A stretch of DNA of 54,897 bases from assembly GCA_024696945.1 (NCBI GenBank), contig JAILGF010000154.1:1-54897 (forward strand), in the 5' to 3' direction. The position numbers and the translations under genes were made by a program. This document shows, in pieces, positions 1-7,123 of the stretch (positions within the stretch are counted from its first letter, which is position 1; each line of letters starts with the position of its first letter). The notes under the pieces were generated by a model, which was given only the letters and a program-made list of their open reading frames with translations, was not told the origin of the DNA and ran no database searches. The stretch is from Lachnospiraceae bacterium. Its GTDB lineage: Bacteria > Bacillota > Clostridia > Lachnospirales > Lachnospiraceae.

Positions 1-105
1 ATTGCACTTTTTGAGAAGTGCTCCGATTTTATGCTTTGAGAAAAATTTCTGAATTCTACCAAAAAGTACTTCCTTTTCTGTAGCCTCCTGTGGTATAATG
101 GACAT
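1..105 (-). CDS. Transposase N-terminus (partial, probably IS4-like)
   Basis: Thirty-five codons are open from an ATG at 105 to the window edge. They begin MSIIPQEATEKEV and continue with a basic segment ending KIGALLKKCN. This resembles the start of clostridial IS4-type transposases, which I recall having a similar short helix before the first catalytic region; no catalytic residue lies inside the window. A strong AAAGGAGG site precedes the start. A slightly earlier ATG at 110 is in another frame. A TATAAT-like box on the minus strand at 145-150 could be its promoter, but the -35 is poor. The family assignment is tentative. Confidence 0.45.
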   Translation of the reverse strand, partial: MSIIPQEATEKEVLFGRIQKFFSKHKIGALLKKCN

Positions 106-248
106 GGCATAAATCCTCCTTTGGTTTTGGTTTTTGGACAATTCCATTATACCATATGGAACGCTTTTATGCCATTTTTATTTGGTTAAAATATTGAATT
201 TTCAAGGTTCAACACACCTTAACGATGTGGGAAGTTTTAGTAACTAAA

Positions 249-297
249 TTGCATAAAAACCATTAAGAATTTTACCATAAAACAAGTTTTTATGCAA
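249..297. repeat. Inverted repeat, possible IS end or operator
   Basis: Perfect 12-base arms, TTGCATAAAAAC at 249-260 and its reverse complement at 286-297, enclose 25 bases. It lies between the transposase start and the terminator of the lectin-like gene. It could be an insertion sequence end or a protein site. The word TTTTATGCA recurs at 7945-8059 and 13672. Confidence 0.45.
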
Positions 298-298
298 C

Positions 299-328
299 TA
301 AAAAGAGCCGGCTGATACCAACCGACTC
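299..328 (-). terminator. Rho-independent terminator
   Basis: On the minus strand GAGTCGG pairs with CCGGCTC (one G-U pair) and is followed by TTTTT. It lies 60 bases beyond the stop of the 388-1962 gene and fits as its terminator. Confidence 0.7.
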
Positions 329-387
329 GTATTTATGTACATATCCTCATAGTTTTGTGTCTTTGCTTTTTGGAATTCATTTATAGA

Positions 388-1962
388 TCATTTAATGCTG
401 ATAACCATTGCAGGACGGTCACCTATAGGCCAACTTGCCTGACGTCCCTCCGGATTGACTTCACCTTCAAATTCAACAGTTACGGCACTCCAATAATAGT
501 CGGCAGGAGTTCTTAAGAAATACCATTCGGGATCCTTAGTATTTGGCTTATTTTCATATGACAATGCTTTTCTTACAGCACAGTACTTTGTTGGATAACA
601 AATACGATTTTTATCTTTTTTGGTATAATCCTTATTGAAACCGTACTTCTTGTTAACAAGATCATCCATAGAAAGCAGGAATACCTTATCAACGGTATCC
701 TCGCCAGCCTTAGTACCATCAACGCTGTTGTCGAAATTCTCAACAGTCGTACTCTTTATCAGCTTCTTCTCCTCAGCATTAAAAGCGGTATTGTAGAAAT
801 TTTCATTCAGCCACTTACGAAGAGTACACTTTTCCCATGTAGTTCCCATAAAATCATTTAAATAATCATAGTTATAAGGAACAATATCAAGAACATATTT
901 ACTTACAACAAATATCTGGGATTTAGTCTTTGACAGTACAATCCATTCAATAGGCTCCATACCATTATCTAAATCTGCGTCCTGTTCATATGCGCCGAAC
1001 TTGATAACATCACCCTCTTTAACATTAGAGAAATCATATGACTTCTTATATCCGGGTTTAGTTTCCTTGTTACTTACTTTTAACTCTTTGGTTGCAAAAT
1101 CACTGTAAATAGTAGTACCATACTGGTTCTTACAATACGCCCGGACATTTACAGAATATATTCCAGCAGGGAATGTATTAGTATCATAATCGGTAAATTG
1201 CTTAGGCTTAAGCTTAAGAGTCCTTTTCTTAGTTCCTTTTTTATTGATATTATCTATTTGCTTAGACTCAATATTTGAATTAATATAAATACAATAAGCA
1301 GTCTTTCTAATCTCGTCCATGGCAGGGAAGTTATCTATATTTATATCATCCATACTTTCCCATTCGCAGATATATCCATCAATGGAACTGTCATTCGCAA
1401 GATCATTCCAACCATATGATCCATGGGAATTTGCCATTTTATCTTCTCTGTCTTCCCAGTGATCAGGTTGCCCATAATCCCAATTGGAATAATCAAACTT
1501 TTCTCCTGTTACCCAGTGCCATGTGAGGGATTCGTCCGCATATCCGCCATACCACATTTCGTTATAATAAGAATGAATGTCTTTAATAAATTTATATTCT
1601 TCCTCAGAAGTAATAGTTACTAGATGTCCACCGGCTTTCTTACATTTTTCCGAAGCTTCGGTCCAAGTAATATCATCATAAACAGGAACATAGTAATGCC
1701 CATTGAACTCTTTGCCCGGAAGTATAACATTTGTGTAGAGCTCATTCTCAACCGGCTCATACTTAATATAAACCTCATATCCGTCAGCACCCTTGTTTTT
1801 GGCAACTGAAAGATTAATGGTCTTTTTATTCTTAGCCATTTTGAGCGTTATTTTTGGGGTGGCAACCGTCTGTGCCTTTGCTTCGGCAAAAGTACAAGGC
1901 AATATGCTGATGCCAATGAATAAAACCAGTGCTAATGCAATAAACTTTTGGATAGCTTTCAT
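388..1962 (-). CDS. Secreted C-type lectin-like / DUF6273 protein
   Basis: A 524-residue exported protein. Residues 1-27 form a signal peptide. Residues about 85-205 are a C-type lectin-like domain, with the pattern WTEASEKCKKAGGHLVTI, WYGGY and a late GWNDL. Residues about 215-295 look like a fibronectin-III-like beta domain. Residues 305-524 match DUF6273, with EPIEWIVLSK, TLRKWLN and a final RPAMVISI. The role is probably binding of an extracellular ligand, perhaps carbohydrate, but only the fold is supported. An AGGAGG site lies 7 bases before the ATG. It is monocistronic, with a terminator just downstream. Confidence 0.8.
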   Translation of the reverse strand: MKAIQKFIALALVLFIGISILPCTFAEAKAQTVATPKITLKMAKNKKTINLSVAKNKGADGYEVYIKYEPVENELYTNVILPGKEFNGHYYVPVYDDITWTEASEKCKKAGGHLVTITSEEEYKFIKDIHSYYNEMWYGGYADESLTWHWVTGEKFDYSNWDYGQPDHWEDREDKMANSHGSYGWNDLANDSSIDGYICEWESMDDINIDNFPAMDEIRKTAYCIYINSNIESKQIDNINKKGTKKRTLKLKPKQFTDYDTNTFPAGIYSVNVRAYCKNQYGTTIYSDFATKELKVSNKETKPGYKKSYDFSNVKEGDVIKFGAYEQDADLDNGMEPIEWIVLSKTKSQIFVVSKYVLDIVPYNYDYLNDFMGTTWEKCTLRKWLNENFYNTAFNAEEKKLIKSTTVENFDNSVDGTKAGEDTVDKVFLLSMDDLVNKKYGFNKDYTKKDKNRICYPTKYCAVRKALSYENKPNTKDPEWYFLRTPADYYWSAVTVEFEGEVNPEGRQASWPIGDRPAMVISIK

Positions 1963-2071
1963 CGCTGTTCCTCCTAAACTTATATTTTATATTAAAAATT
2001 TATTAAATTATATCATAAATTAAGTTTTAATGCAATAAATATAAAAAGAGACGGCTTTTCTCAACAAATAT

Positions 2072-2161
2072 CTAGCCAATATCTCCTATTTCCCCATCTT
2101 CTATCCCCAGCGAATACCTAACCTTACTTTTTTTAGGCTCTTCATACCCTTCCTGTCCCAT
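2072..2161 (-). CDS. Possible 29-residue small protein (or small RNA)
   Basis: A short frame starting MGQEGYEEPKKSKVRYSLG and rich in charged residues. It follows an AGAGG site by 7 bases and sits about 55 bases below a consensus promoter at 2223-2251. A short GAGA/TCTC stem followed by TTTTT lies beyond its stop (about 2043-2062). No family is recognised. Promoter plus terminator would also suit a small RNA of about 170 bases; coding is inferred only from start, ribosome site and open frame. Confidence 0.35.
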   Translation of the reverse strand: MGQEGYEEPKKSKVRYSLGIEDGEIGDIG

Positions 2162-2222
2162 AATCAAACCTCTATTTTACACTTCGATATCTACATAAAT
2201 CTCAATCCCCTCTACATTTCCT

Positions 2223-2251
2223 ATTATACCAAATTAAAGTATTGTTTTCAA
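2223..2251 (-). promoter_or_regulatory. Consensus sigma-A promoter with extended -10
   Basis: TTGAAA (2246-2251), 17-base spacer, TATAAT (2223-2228) with TGG immediately before the -10. The same arrangement with similar flanks occurs at 7893-7921. No large gene follows, only the 29-codon frame. Confidence 0.65.
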
Positions 2252-2283
2252 ACCCAAAATGGCCTTTTTCACAAAAAAAGACT

Positions 2284-2316
2284 GGGGTCAGACCCCATGA
2301 ACGGGGGTCAGACCCC
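2284..2316. repeat. REP-like palindrome, two direct copies
   Basis: Two perfect GGGGTCAGACCCC cores at 2284-2296 and 2304-2316, separated by ATGAACG. The second ends 6 bases from the stop of the alpha/beta hydrolase gene. Confidence 0.85.
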
Positions 2317-2322
2317 ATCTTT

Positions 2323-3408
2323 TTACTTTGTCGTTTTATCAAAGAATTCCAAGAAACGTACAAACAACTCTTCGTCCAGCATACTGCTCCATCTTGCATG
2401 ATCAAGATTTTCATTTAAATATCTCGCTTTATCTTCCTTAAAGCGTTCTTTATATTCTTCTGCTTCATAGTTATAATCAAGTGTATCAAGCCACTTGTCA
2501 AATCCGGCATTAAGCTCATCCTTGTAGGTATTTGCCTGATTATTAAGTATTTCGTTGTGTCCTCTGTCTTCAAACCTGATGAAAGTGAATCGGGGGTCAT
2601 CTTTATATTTCTCATAATACTTGTCGCATCCGTACTCGATTCCTATCACGTCGTCATCCGCACTGTGTACGACCATCACAGCGGCATCAGATGCTTCAAA
2701 TCCGTCCATTGCCGTATGCGAAGCATACTTGCCATATTTAAAACGCTCATGGATCCTGATAAAGGGTGTCATAGTATAAATTATACCGCCCGCCTGAGAT
2801 TTGCCGCCTGATTCGAACATATCGGAAGATCTGTTAAAGCCGGAACATTCAATGACAGCTTTCACTTCCGGGTGAAAATTCAATACACTGCATACACAGT
2901 ATCCTCCCCAGCTATGACCAAAAAGCACTATAGGCAGATCCGGAATATCCATATTTTCCTCAACAAATGAAATAGCATGATCAAGATCAATCACACCCTG
3001 CGGTGTTCCGCCGACACCTTCCCCTTCACTCTTGTCGCACCCGGTGGCATCATAGCAAAATACATAATAACCGTTTTCAGCAAAATAATTGGCAACATCC
3101 ATATAGGAATTATGACCACCATCGCCAAATCCATGCGCCAGCACCACTATCGCATGCTGATTTTCGCCGGAACTATACAAGTAACCGGCAAGCTTCTGAC
3201 CCTTGTCCGAAGGGAATGTATACTCAGTACATTCTAATCCTTCAAAATCCTCCGCCCGGAGCATCAAGGGAGTATAGCTATCCCCACGTACATTAAAATT
3301 GTCATTATACATTTTGACACAAAACGCCCACCATCCGATTACCAGAAAAATAATCAGGCACAGAAAAATGATGAGTCTTTTTCTCTTTTTCGACATTGTT
3401 TTCTTCAT
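2323..3408 (-). CDS. Membrane-anchored alpha/beta hydrolase
   Basis: A 361-residue serine hydrolase. A basic start and one membrane segment (residues 11-30) anchor it with the catalytic domain outside. The oxyanion region is HGFGDGG (92-98), the nucleophile elbow GHSWGG (164-169, Ser166), the acid lies in HSADDDVIG and the histidine in RGHNE. This gives a complete triad of the peptidase S9/esterase type. The substrate is unknown. A GAGGAG site precedes the ATG. A paralogue with the same architecture is at 35627-36610. Two REP-like cores follow the stop. Confidence 0.8.
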   Translation of the reverse strand: MKKTMSKKRKRLIIFLCLIIFLVIGWWAFCVKMYNDNFNVRGDSYTPLMLRAEDFEGLECTEYTFPSDKGQKLAGYLYSSGENQHAIVVLAHGFGDGGHNSYMDVANYFAENGYYVFCYDATGCDKSEGEGVGGTPQGVIDLDHAISFVEENMDIPDLPIVLFGHSWGGYCVCSVLNFHPEVKAVIECSGFNRSSDMFESGGKSQAGGIIYTMTPFIRIHERFKYGKYASHTAMDGFEASDAAVMVVHSADDDVIGIEYGCDKYYEKYKDDPRFTFIRFEDRGHNEILNNQANTYKDELNAGFDKWLDTLDYNYEAEEYKERFKEDKARYLNENLDHARWSSMLDEELFVRFLEFFDKTTK

Positions 3409-3509
3409 AAAATGTATCTCCTCATTAACATGTCTATAATGGCATTATAACTCTTGTTCATTTCTCTTAATAGTGTATAATGTAACTTTCTTATGATGAC
3501 ATTTGTCAT

Positions 3510-3734
3510 TTATTTAATCTTAAAAGTTATAAAAAAAGAACTGACTTCGAATCCATCTCCGGATCTTATGTCAGCCCTTCTCATTTCCTGCTTGTCTTTC
3601 TTTCTGTTGTAGCCCTTTTCACTCGGTACGCTTCTGGTAACGGGATTGAGCTCGCCCCATGTTACTCGTCTCTCAGAATAGTACTCTTTCTGAGCCTTCT
3701 TGCTTCGCTTGTCTAGCGATACATACTTCTTCAT
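3510..3734 (-). CDS. Small basic conserved-type protein
   Basis: A 74-residue basic protein beginning MKKYVSLDKRSKKAQKEYY and containing GELNPVTRSVPSEKGYNRKK. I recall similar short proteins in Lachnospiraceae annotated as hypothetical, but no function. The ATG at 3734 is chosen over an upstream GTG at 3743 because AGGTG sits 6 bases before it. The last 20 codons overlap a terminator-like stem (CTGAC..GTCAG) followed by TTCTTTTTTT, so the true 3' end may be RNA structure rather than functional coding. Confidence 0.55.
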   Translation of the reverse strand: MKKYVSLDKRSKKAQKEYYSERRVTWGELNPVTRSVPSEKGYNRKKDKQEMRRADIRSGDGFEVSSFFITFKIK

Positions 3735-3824
3735 GATATGCACCTACTTTCTTTTATGTTAATACTATTGTTGCCACTACATATATCGGCTTTTTCGGGA
3801 AAATCTTTAGCGTAAAACATCAGC

Positions 3825-3837
3825 GGGGTCTGACCCC
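3825..3837. repeat. REP-like palindrome
   Basis: Perfect GGGGTCTGACCCC three bases beyond the stop of the ADP-ribosylglycohydrolase gene. Confidence 0.85.
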
Positions 3838-3840
3838 ATG

Positions 3841-4665
3841 CTAATCCTCCTTGCTGTCATCAACCGCTCTGCCGATAAAACGGTCGAATTTCCTGATGAC
3901 TTCAAACATATCAGGCTTAACGTTCTGCAGGCACATACCCTTAAGAGCGAAAGGCATATCAAAAAATGCTTCGCCCATAGCCCCTGCAATTGCAGCGATA
4001 GTATCGGTATCACCTCCGAGAGAAACAGCATTTCTTACTACATCCTCGTATGACTCACCGTCAAAGAAGCTGCGGAGTGCCTTAGGAAGTGAATCCTGGC
4101 ATGACTCATCATGCTTGTGGCGGGCACGCATCTCTTCCATGCTCTCAGAGAAGTCATAGCCGAATTCCTTAACTACATAGTCAGCTATCTCCTCCTTAGT
4201 AATGCCAGTACGGGCAAGAAACATAACCGCTGCGGTACACTCAGCCCCTTTGATACCTTCGGGATGATTATGCGAAACATTGGCTGTTGCCCTAGCTACT
4301 TTCCTTGTCCTCTCAAGTGAATCATATGCCCAGCCTACAGGTGATACACGCATAGCCGAACCGTTTCCATAACTGCCGTAAGGTCTGGGATTCTTTGAAC
4401 TTACCCAATGAATGAATCTGTTTCCGTACCCGGCATAAGGATATTTCTGCCCCCACTTCTGCATGGACTTAATACATGCTGCTTCGATTTCGCTTATCGG
4501 TGCATCCTTCCCTGCCTCCATAAGTGCCTCAGCAATGGCTACGGTCATGACCGTGTCATCCGTCCACTTACTCTCATAGGTCAAAAGTTCAAAATTCTTT
4601 GTCCATCCACCGTTGTCAAACTCAAATCTGCTTCCTATAATATCTCCTAAAATAGCTCCGTACAT
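3841..4665 (-). CDS. ADP-ribosylglycohydrolase family protein
   Basis: A 274-residue DraG/ARH-type enzyme expected to remove ADP-ribose from modified targets in the cytoplasm using two metal ions. Visible motifs are GAILGDIIGSRFEF at the start, KWTDDTVMT (metal-binding Asp pair, residue about 34) and SLGGDTDTIAAIAGAMGEA near the end (second metal site). Length fits the single-domain family. It stands alone with a REP-like core just after the stop. No partner ADP-ribosyltransferase is visible in the window, so it could instead act on a metabolite. Confidence 0.85.
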   Translation of the reverse strand: MYGAILGDIIGSRFEFDNGGWTKNFELLTYESKWTDDTVMTVAIAEALMEAGKDAPISEIEAACIKSMQKWGQKYPYAGYGNRFIHWVSSKNPRPYGSYGNGSAMRVSPVGWAYDSLERTRKVARATANVSHNHPEGIKGAECTAAVMFLARTGITKEEIADYVVKEFGYDFSESMEEMRARHKHDESCQDSLPKALRSFFDGESYEDVVRNAVSLGGDTDTIAAIAGAMGEAFFDMPFALKGMCLQNVKPDMFEVIRKFDRFIGRAVDDSKED

Positions 4666-4785
4666 AACATTTACCTGCCTTTCCCGTTTTCTCGTTGTTT
4701 TTTAGTTACTGTCAGAATTACTCTTTGTTTTCCTGACTTCTTTCTTTATCGTGATTTAATCTTAACACAGAAAATCAGGTTCGTG

Positions 4786-4810
4786 GTCGCCTGACGAGCG
4801 ACTTTTTTTT
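4786..4810 (+). terminator. Plus-strand terminator-like hairpin
   Basis: GTCGC, 7-base loop, GCGAC, then eight T residues on the plus strand. No plus-strand gene leads into it, so it may end an unseen small transcript from the 4666-4785 gap or be fortuitous. Confidence 0.45.
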
Positions 4811-4813
4811 AAA

Positions 4814-4842
4814 AAGGGCAGAAGTTTTTTTCTTCTGCCCTT
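4814..4842 (-). terminator. Rho-independent terminator of the exonuclease gene
   Basis: Perfect 11-base stem AAGGGCAGAAG/CTTCTGCCCTT with a 7-base loop, then TTTTT on the minus strand. It lies 28 bases past the exonuclease stop. Confidence 0.85.
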
Positions 4843-4869
4843 GTCGTCTTATTCATCATCTTTAAATCG

Positions 4870-5574
4870 CTACTCTACATATATCGGACCGGTTCCGGCA
4901 TCTTTTGTATATTTGCAGGCCGGATAGGAAGTACATCCCCAGAATTCTCCGAATCTTCCGCTGCGAAGCTTCAAAGGGCTGCCACACCTCGGACATTTCT
5001 TTACCTTCTTGGCATCTTCGGACGGATTCTTAATCTCCTCAGCAAGCTTTTCAAAAATCTGCTGGTTCATACGGCAGTCATGCAATGCTCTGTGTGCTCC
5101 AGATATACTGATACCGTAATAATATGCCAGATCCGTAAGCGTATGATGGCCAAGCTGCGGCAGATAGATCCGTGCCAATGGAAGCGTATCAATATAGTCA
5201 TTTCCGATAGTCTTGCCAAAGTACTTCATCGCATCCCTGCAGATAAACTTCATGTCAAATGTATGGATGTTATGTCCTACCAGGATCATATCTCCTGCAA
5301 ATTCAATGAAATCAGCCAACGCTTTATCAAAGGTTGGAGCATTTGCAACCATCTTGTCAGTGATCCCATGTACATCCGTTGCACTGAAAGGAATCGGCAT
5401 CTGTGGATTTACAAGTGTGGAAAACTCCTCAATTTCCTTGCTGTCCTTTACCTTTATGGCAGAAATTTCCACGACTTCATCACTTATGCAGGAAGTCCCC
5501 GTCGTCTCAAGATCAAAGACAACATAGTCCTTAACGTATTTATTCAGTTTCTTTCCCATATTTGACGAAAGCAT
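4870..5574 (-). CDS. DEDDh 3'-5' exonuclease with C-terminal zinc finger
   Basis: A 234-residue nuclease of the DnaQ/PolC-epsilon type. Exo I is FDLETTGTS (catalytic Asp and Glu), Exo II GHNIHTFDMKF and Exo III HRALHDC, giving all DEDDh residues. Residues about 198-230 are a topoisomerase-type C4 zinc finger: CPRCG, GEFWGCTSYPAC. The fusion suggests a DNA- or RNA-trimming enzyme with an added nucleic acid clamp. It starts at 5574 behind ATGGAG; the internal ATG at 5559 has no ribosome site. An EF-hand miniprotein gene lies 24 bases upstream. Confidence 0.85.
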   Translation of the reverse strand: MLSSNMGKKLNKYVKDYVVFDLETTGTSCISDEVVEISAIKVKDSKEIEEFSTLVNPQMPIPFSATDVHGITDKMVANAPTFDKALADFIEFAGDMILVGHNIHTFDMKFICRDAMKYFGKTIGNDYIDTLPLARIYLPQLGHHTLTDLAYYYGISISGAHRALHDCRMNQQIFEKLAEEIKNPSEDAKKVKKCPRCGSPLKLRSGRFGEFWGCTSYPACKYTKDAGTGPIYVE

Positions 5575-5598
5575 AACATCTACTCCATAACACTTTTA

Positions 5599-5787
5599 TT
5601 AATAATCATCTTCATCGTCATCTTCATCATCGTCGAAAAGATAACTGTCATCTTCGTCGGAAAGCTCATCATCGTCACCGTATATTTCGTTCATCATGTA
5701 GTCAAACTCGGTGGCATCAAGCTCCCCATCCCCGTTTAAATCAAAAGACTCATCGTAAATCCCAAAAGGGCCTTTATCATTATCCAT
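5599..5787 (-). CDS. Acidic EF-hand miniprotein
   Basis: Sixty-two residues. One canonical EF-hand loop, DLNGDGELDATEF, lies at about residues 17-29. The C-terminal third is almost entirely Asp and Glu. The loop positions D-N-D-E-D-E predict calcium binding, and the acidic tail should be disordered. There is no signal peptide, so it is presumably cytoplasmic. An AAGGAGGAG site precedes the start. It is probably cotranscribed with the exonuclease downstream. The function is unknown. Confidence 0.65.
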   Translation of the reverse strand: MDNDKGPFGIYDESFDLNGDGELDATEFDYMMNEIYGDDDELSDEDDSYLFDDDEDDDEDDY

Positions 5788-5813
5788 AAGCTCCTCCTTT
5801 TAATGGTTAGCTA

Positions 5814-6200
5814 TTAGTCGCCTTTATAAAATATCGTGTTCAACAGAACAACTTCTATCAGGAATGCATCCTGTTTTTCTTTCGGGAGAGAATAATACTG
5901 AAATAAGAGTAAATGCTCTTGAATCTCGCGGACACTTATCGCTCCGCAGTTACGTATATTTTTAAGATCTAAACCGGAACCAATGGCATATACAACCTCG
6001 CCCACAGTCTTGTAACCGGATCTCTTTAGGCAATGTTCTGACCTTACACTCAGATCAAGTACCTCCAGAGGTGCTTCCTGCATCTCCTTCGTCATGTACA
6101 TCCTGAACCTCAGATGTGCTCCCCGTTTGTTCCGAACCTGCACATCCTCCAATCCCGCCATCAATTCCGCTACCGTTCGACACTGAAATCTGTCGTCCAT
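5814..6200 (-). CDS. Stand-alone RNA polymerase alpha-CTD-like protein
   Basis: A 128-residue protein. Residues about 46-100 resemble the alpha subunit C-terminal domain: LDLSVRSEHCLKRSGYKTVG followed by DLKNIRNCGAISVREIQEHL, the double helix-hairpin-helix pattern that binds UP elements and activators. There is no N-terminal polymerase assembly domain. The start at 6200 has a GGAGGAG site 9 bases upstream and lies inside the 3' part of the Lrp-type gene. A role in transcription is inferred. The Lrp neighbour and overlap suggest coupled expression. Confidence 0.75.
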   Translation of the reverse strand: MDDRFQCRTVAELMAGLEDVQVRNKRGAHLRFRMYMTKEMQEAPLEVLDLSVRSEHCLKRSGYKTVGEVVYAIGSGLDLKNIRNCGAISVREIQEHLLLFQYYSLPKEKQDAFLIEVVLLNTIFYKGD

Positions 6201-6642
6201 ACTTGTTCACTCCTCCATAGACATCCTTGATGACCTCTTTCACAGTATGGAAATTGAACTCAGCCAAGCTCTTTCTGCATACTTTCTGGATCATCCTCAA
6301 AAGGTAGTTCAGGTTCTGGACATCATTGGACACCGCTACAAGCTGAATATGGTTCGGCTTTGAAGTTCTAAAAATCTGTCTGACATAGGCTGTATGGGTA
6401 GCTACGTACTTAAGTACCTTCTCGAAATCCTCCGGGACAGTCACGATGTCAATGTAAAGGATAATGTCGTCATCTCTGTATATACAGGTATTGTATCCTC
6501 TGATGATACCTTCCTTCTCAAGCTTCATTACCCTTTTCCTGGCAGCCACTCTTGACATCCCTATGTGATTTCCTAGCTCCTCAAAGCTCATCCTGGCATT
6601 GCCTTTAAGCAGATCAAGAATCAATTCGTCCGTCTTGTCCAA
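6055..6642 (-). CDS. Lrp/AsnC family transcription regulator
   Basis: A 195-residue regulator. Residues 1-50 carry the AsnC helix-turn-helix (SFEELGNHIGMSRVAARKRV); residues about 60-145 form the ligand-binding beta-alpha domain. The normal family end is near residue 148. The remaining 47 residues, rich in Gly and Ser, are the out-of-phase reading of the alpha-CTD gene, a 146-base overlap, and may be a late stop-codon loss. Translation starts at TTG behind AAGGAG. The promoter at 6702-6730 and an inverted repeat at 6666-6701 suggest autoregulation. Confidence 0.8.
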   Translation of the reverse strand: MDKTDELILDLLKGNARMSFEELGNHIGMSRVAARKRVMKLEKEGIIRGYNTCIYRDDDIILYIDIVTVPEDFEKVLKYVATHTAYVRQIFRTSKPNHIQLVAVSNDVQNLNYLLRMIQKVCRKSLAEFNFHTVKEVIKDVYGGVNKYGRQISVSNGSGIDGGIGGCAGSEQTGSTSEVQDVHDEGDAGSTSGGT

Positions 6643-6665
6643 ACCCTGCTCCTTCCTAAATAAAA

Positions 6666-6701
6666 GAAACTACATTCAGTGTCGACTCTGATTGTAGTTT
6701 C
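6666..6701. promoter_or_regulatory. Inverted-repeat operator in the Lrp leader
   Basis: Arms GAAACTACATTCAG and CTGATTGTAGTTTC pair at 13 of 14 positions around 8 central bases. The site covers roughly +1 to +30 of the Lrp-type transcript. A protein operator is the simplest reading; an RNA hairpin in the leader is the alternative. Confidence 0.65.
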
Positions 6702-6730
6702 ATTATACAGACGTAATTTTAGGTTGTCAA
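6702..6730 (-). promoter_or_regulatory. Consensus promoter of the Lrp/alpha-CTD operon
   Basis: TTGACA at 6725-6730 and TATAAT at 6702-6707 with exactly 17 bases between. The predicted start falls in the inverted repeat just downstream. Confidence 0.85.
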
Positions 6731-6744
6731 TAGGGTCGGTTTCG

Positions 6745-6966
6745 TTACGTAACCTTGGGGTCTGCCCCCAATCTTCCCATCTTTTTTCCTGTTTTTGCAA
6801 AGATAAGCGCTTCATCATATGAACAGTCGTGCTCTTTTGCGTATATGTACAATGCCTTATCAAGATATGGATAATCTCTGGTGTTAAAGAATCCTCTGTT
6901 TGCTTCCAGCTCTGCCCTATGATAAAAGGCTTTCAGTTTCTCATCGTCGATATCAAATAAACCCAT
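6745..6966 (-). CDS. Small hypothetical protein
   Basis: Seventy-three residues, predicted helical and soluble, beginning MGLFDIDDEKLKAFYHRAEL. AGGAGGAG lies just before the start. The C-terminus GRLGADPKVT is encoded by a degenerate copy of the REP-like palindrome (6757-6769), so the native end was probably near KTGKKM. I do not recognise the family. Confidence 0.6.
   Translation of the reverse strand: MGLFDIDDEKLKAFYHRAELEANRGFFNTRDYPYLDKALYIYAKEHDCSYDEALIFAKTGKKMGRLGADPKVT
6757..6769. repeat. Degenerate REP-like palindrome inside a gene end
   Basis: GGGGTCTGCCCCC, one base from the consensus, inside the last codons of the 73-residue gene. Confidence 0.6.
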
Positions 6967-6983
6967 AAGCTCCTCCTGTTCAT

Positions 6984-6996
6984 GGGGTCTGACCCC
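6984..6996. repeat. REP-like palindrome
   Basis: Perfect GGGGTCTGACCCC preceded by TGTTCAT, 18 bases before the start of the 73-residue gene, next to its ribosome site. Confidence 0.85.
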
Positions 6997-7042
6997 ATGA
7001 ATACAGTTTTCCGTTCTTTTTTCTCAACTAGTGTATTTAATT

Positions 7043-7087
7043 AAAATCCAACTGAGTAAAATCCAACTGAGTAAAATCCAACTGAGT
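7043..7087. repeat. Three tandem 15-base repeats
   Basis: Three identical units of AAAATCCAACTGAGT, then a partial fourth. The array lies between the REP-like cores at 6984 and 7102. No gene overlaps it. Confidence 0.9.
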
Positions 7088-7101
7088 AAAATTCCGTTCA
7101 T

Positions 7102-7114
7102 GGGGTCTGACCCC
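7102..7114. repeat. REP-like palindrome
   Basis: Perfect GGGGTCTGACCCC preceded by GTTCAT, 10 bases beyond the thioesterase stop. Confidence 0.85.
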
Positions 7115-7123
7115 ATGAATAAA

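Noticed and set aside
5080..5565. 161-codon plus-strand open frame opposite the exonuclease
   Set aside because: Shadow of a gene with all DEDDh motifs.
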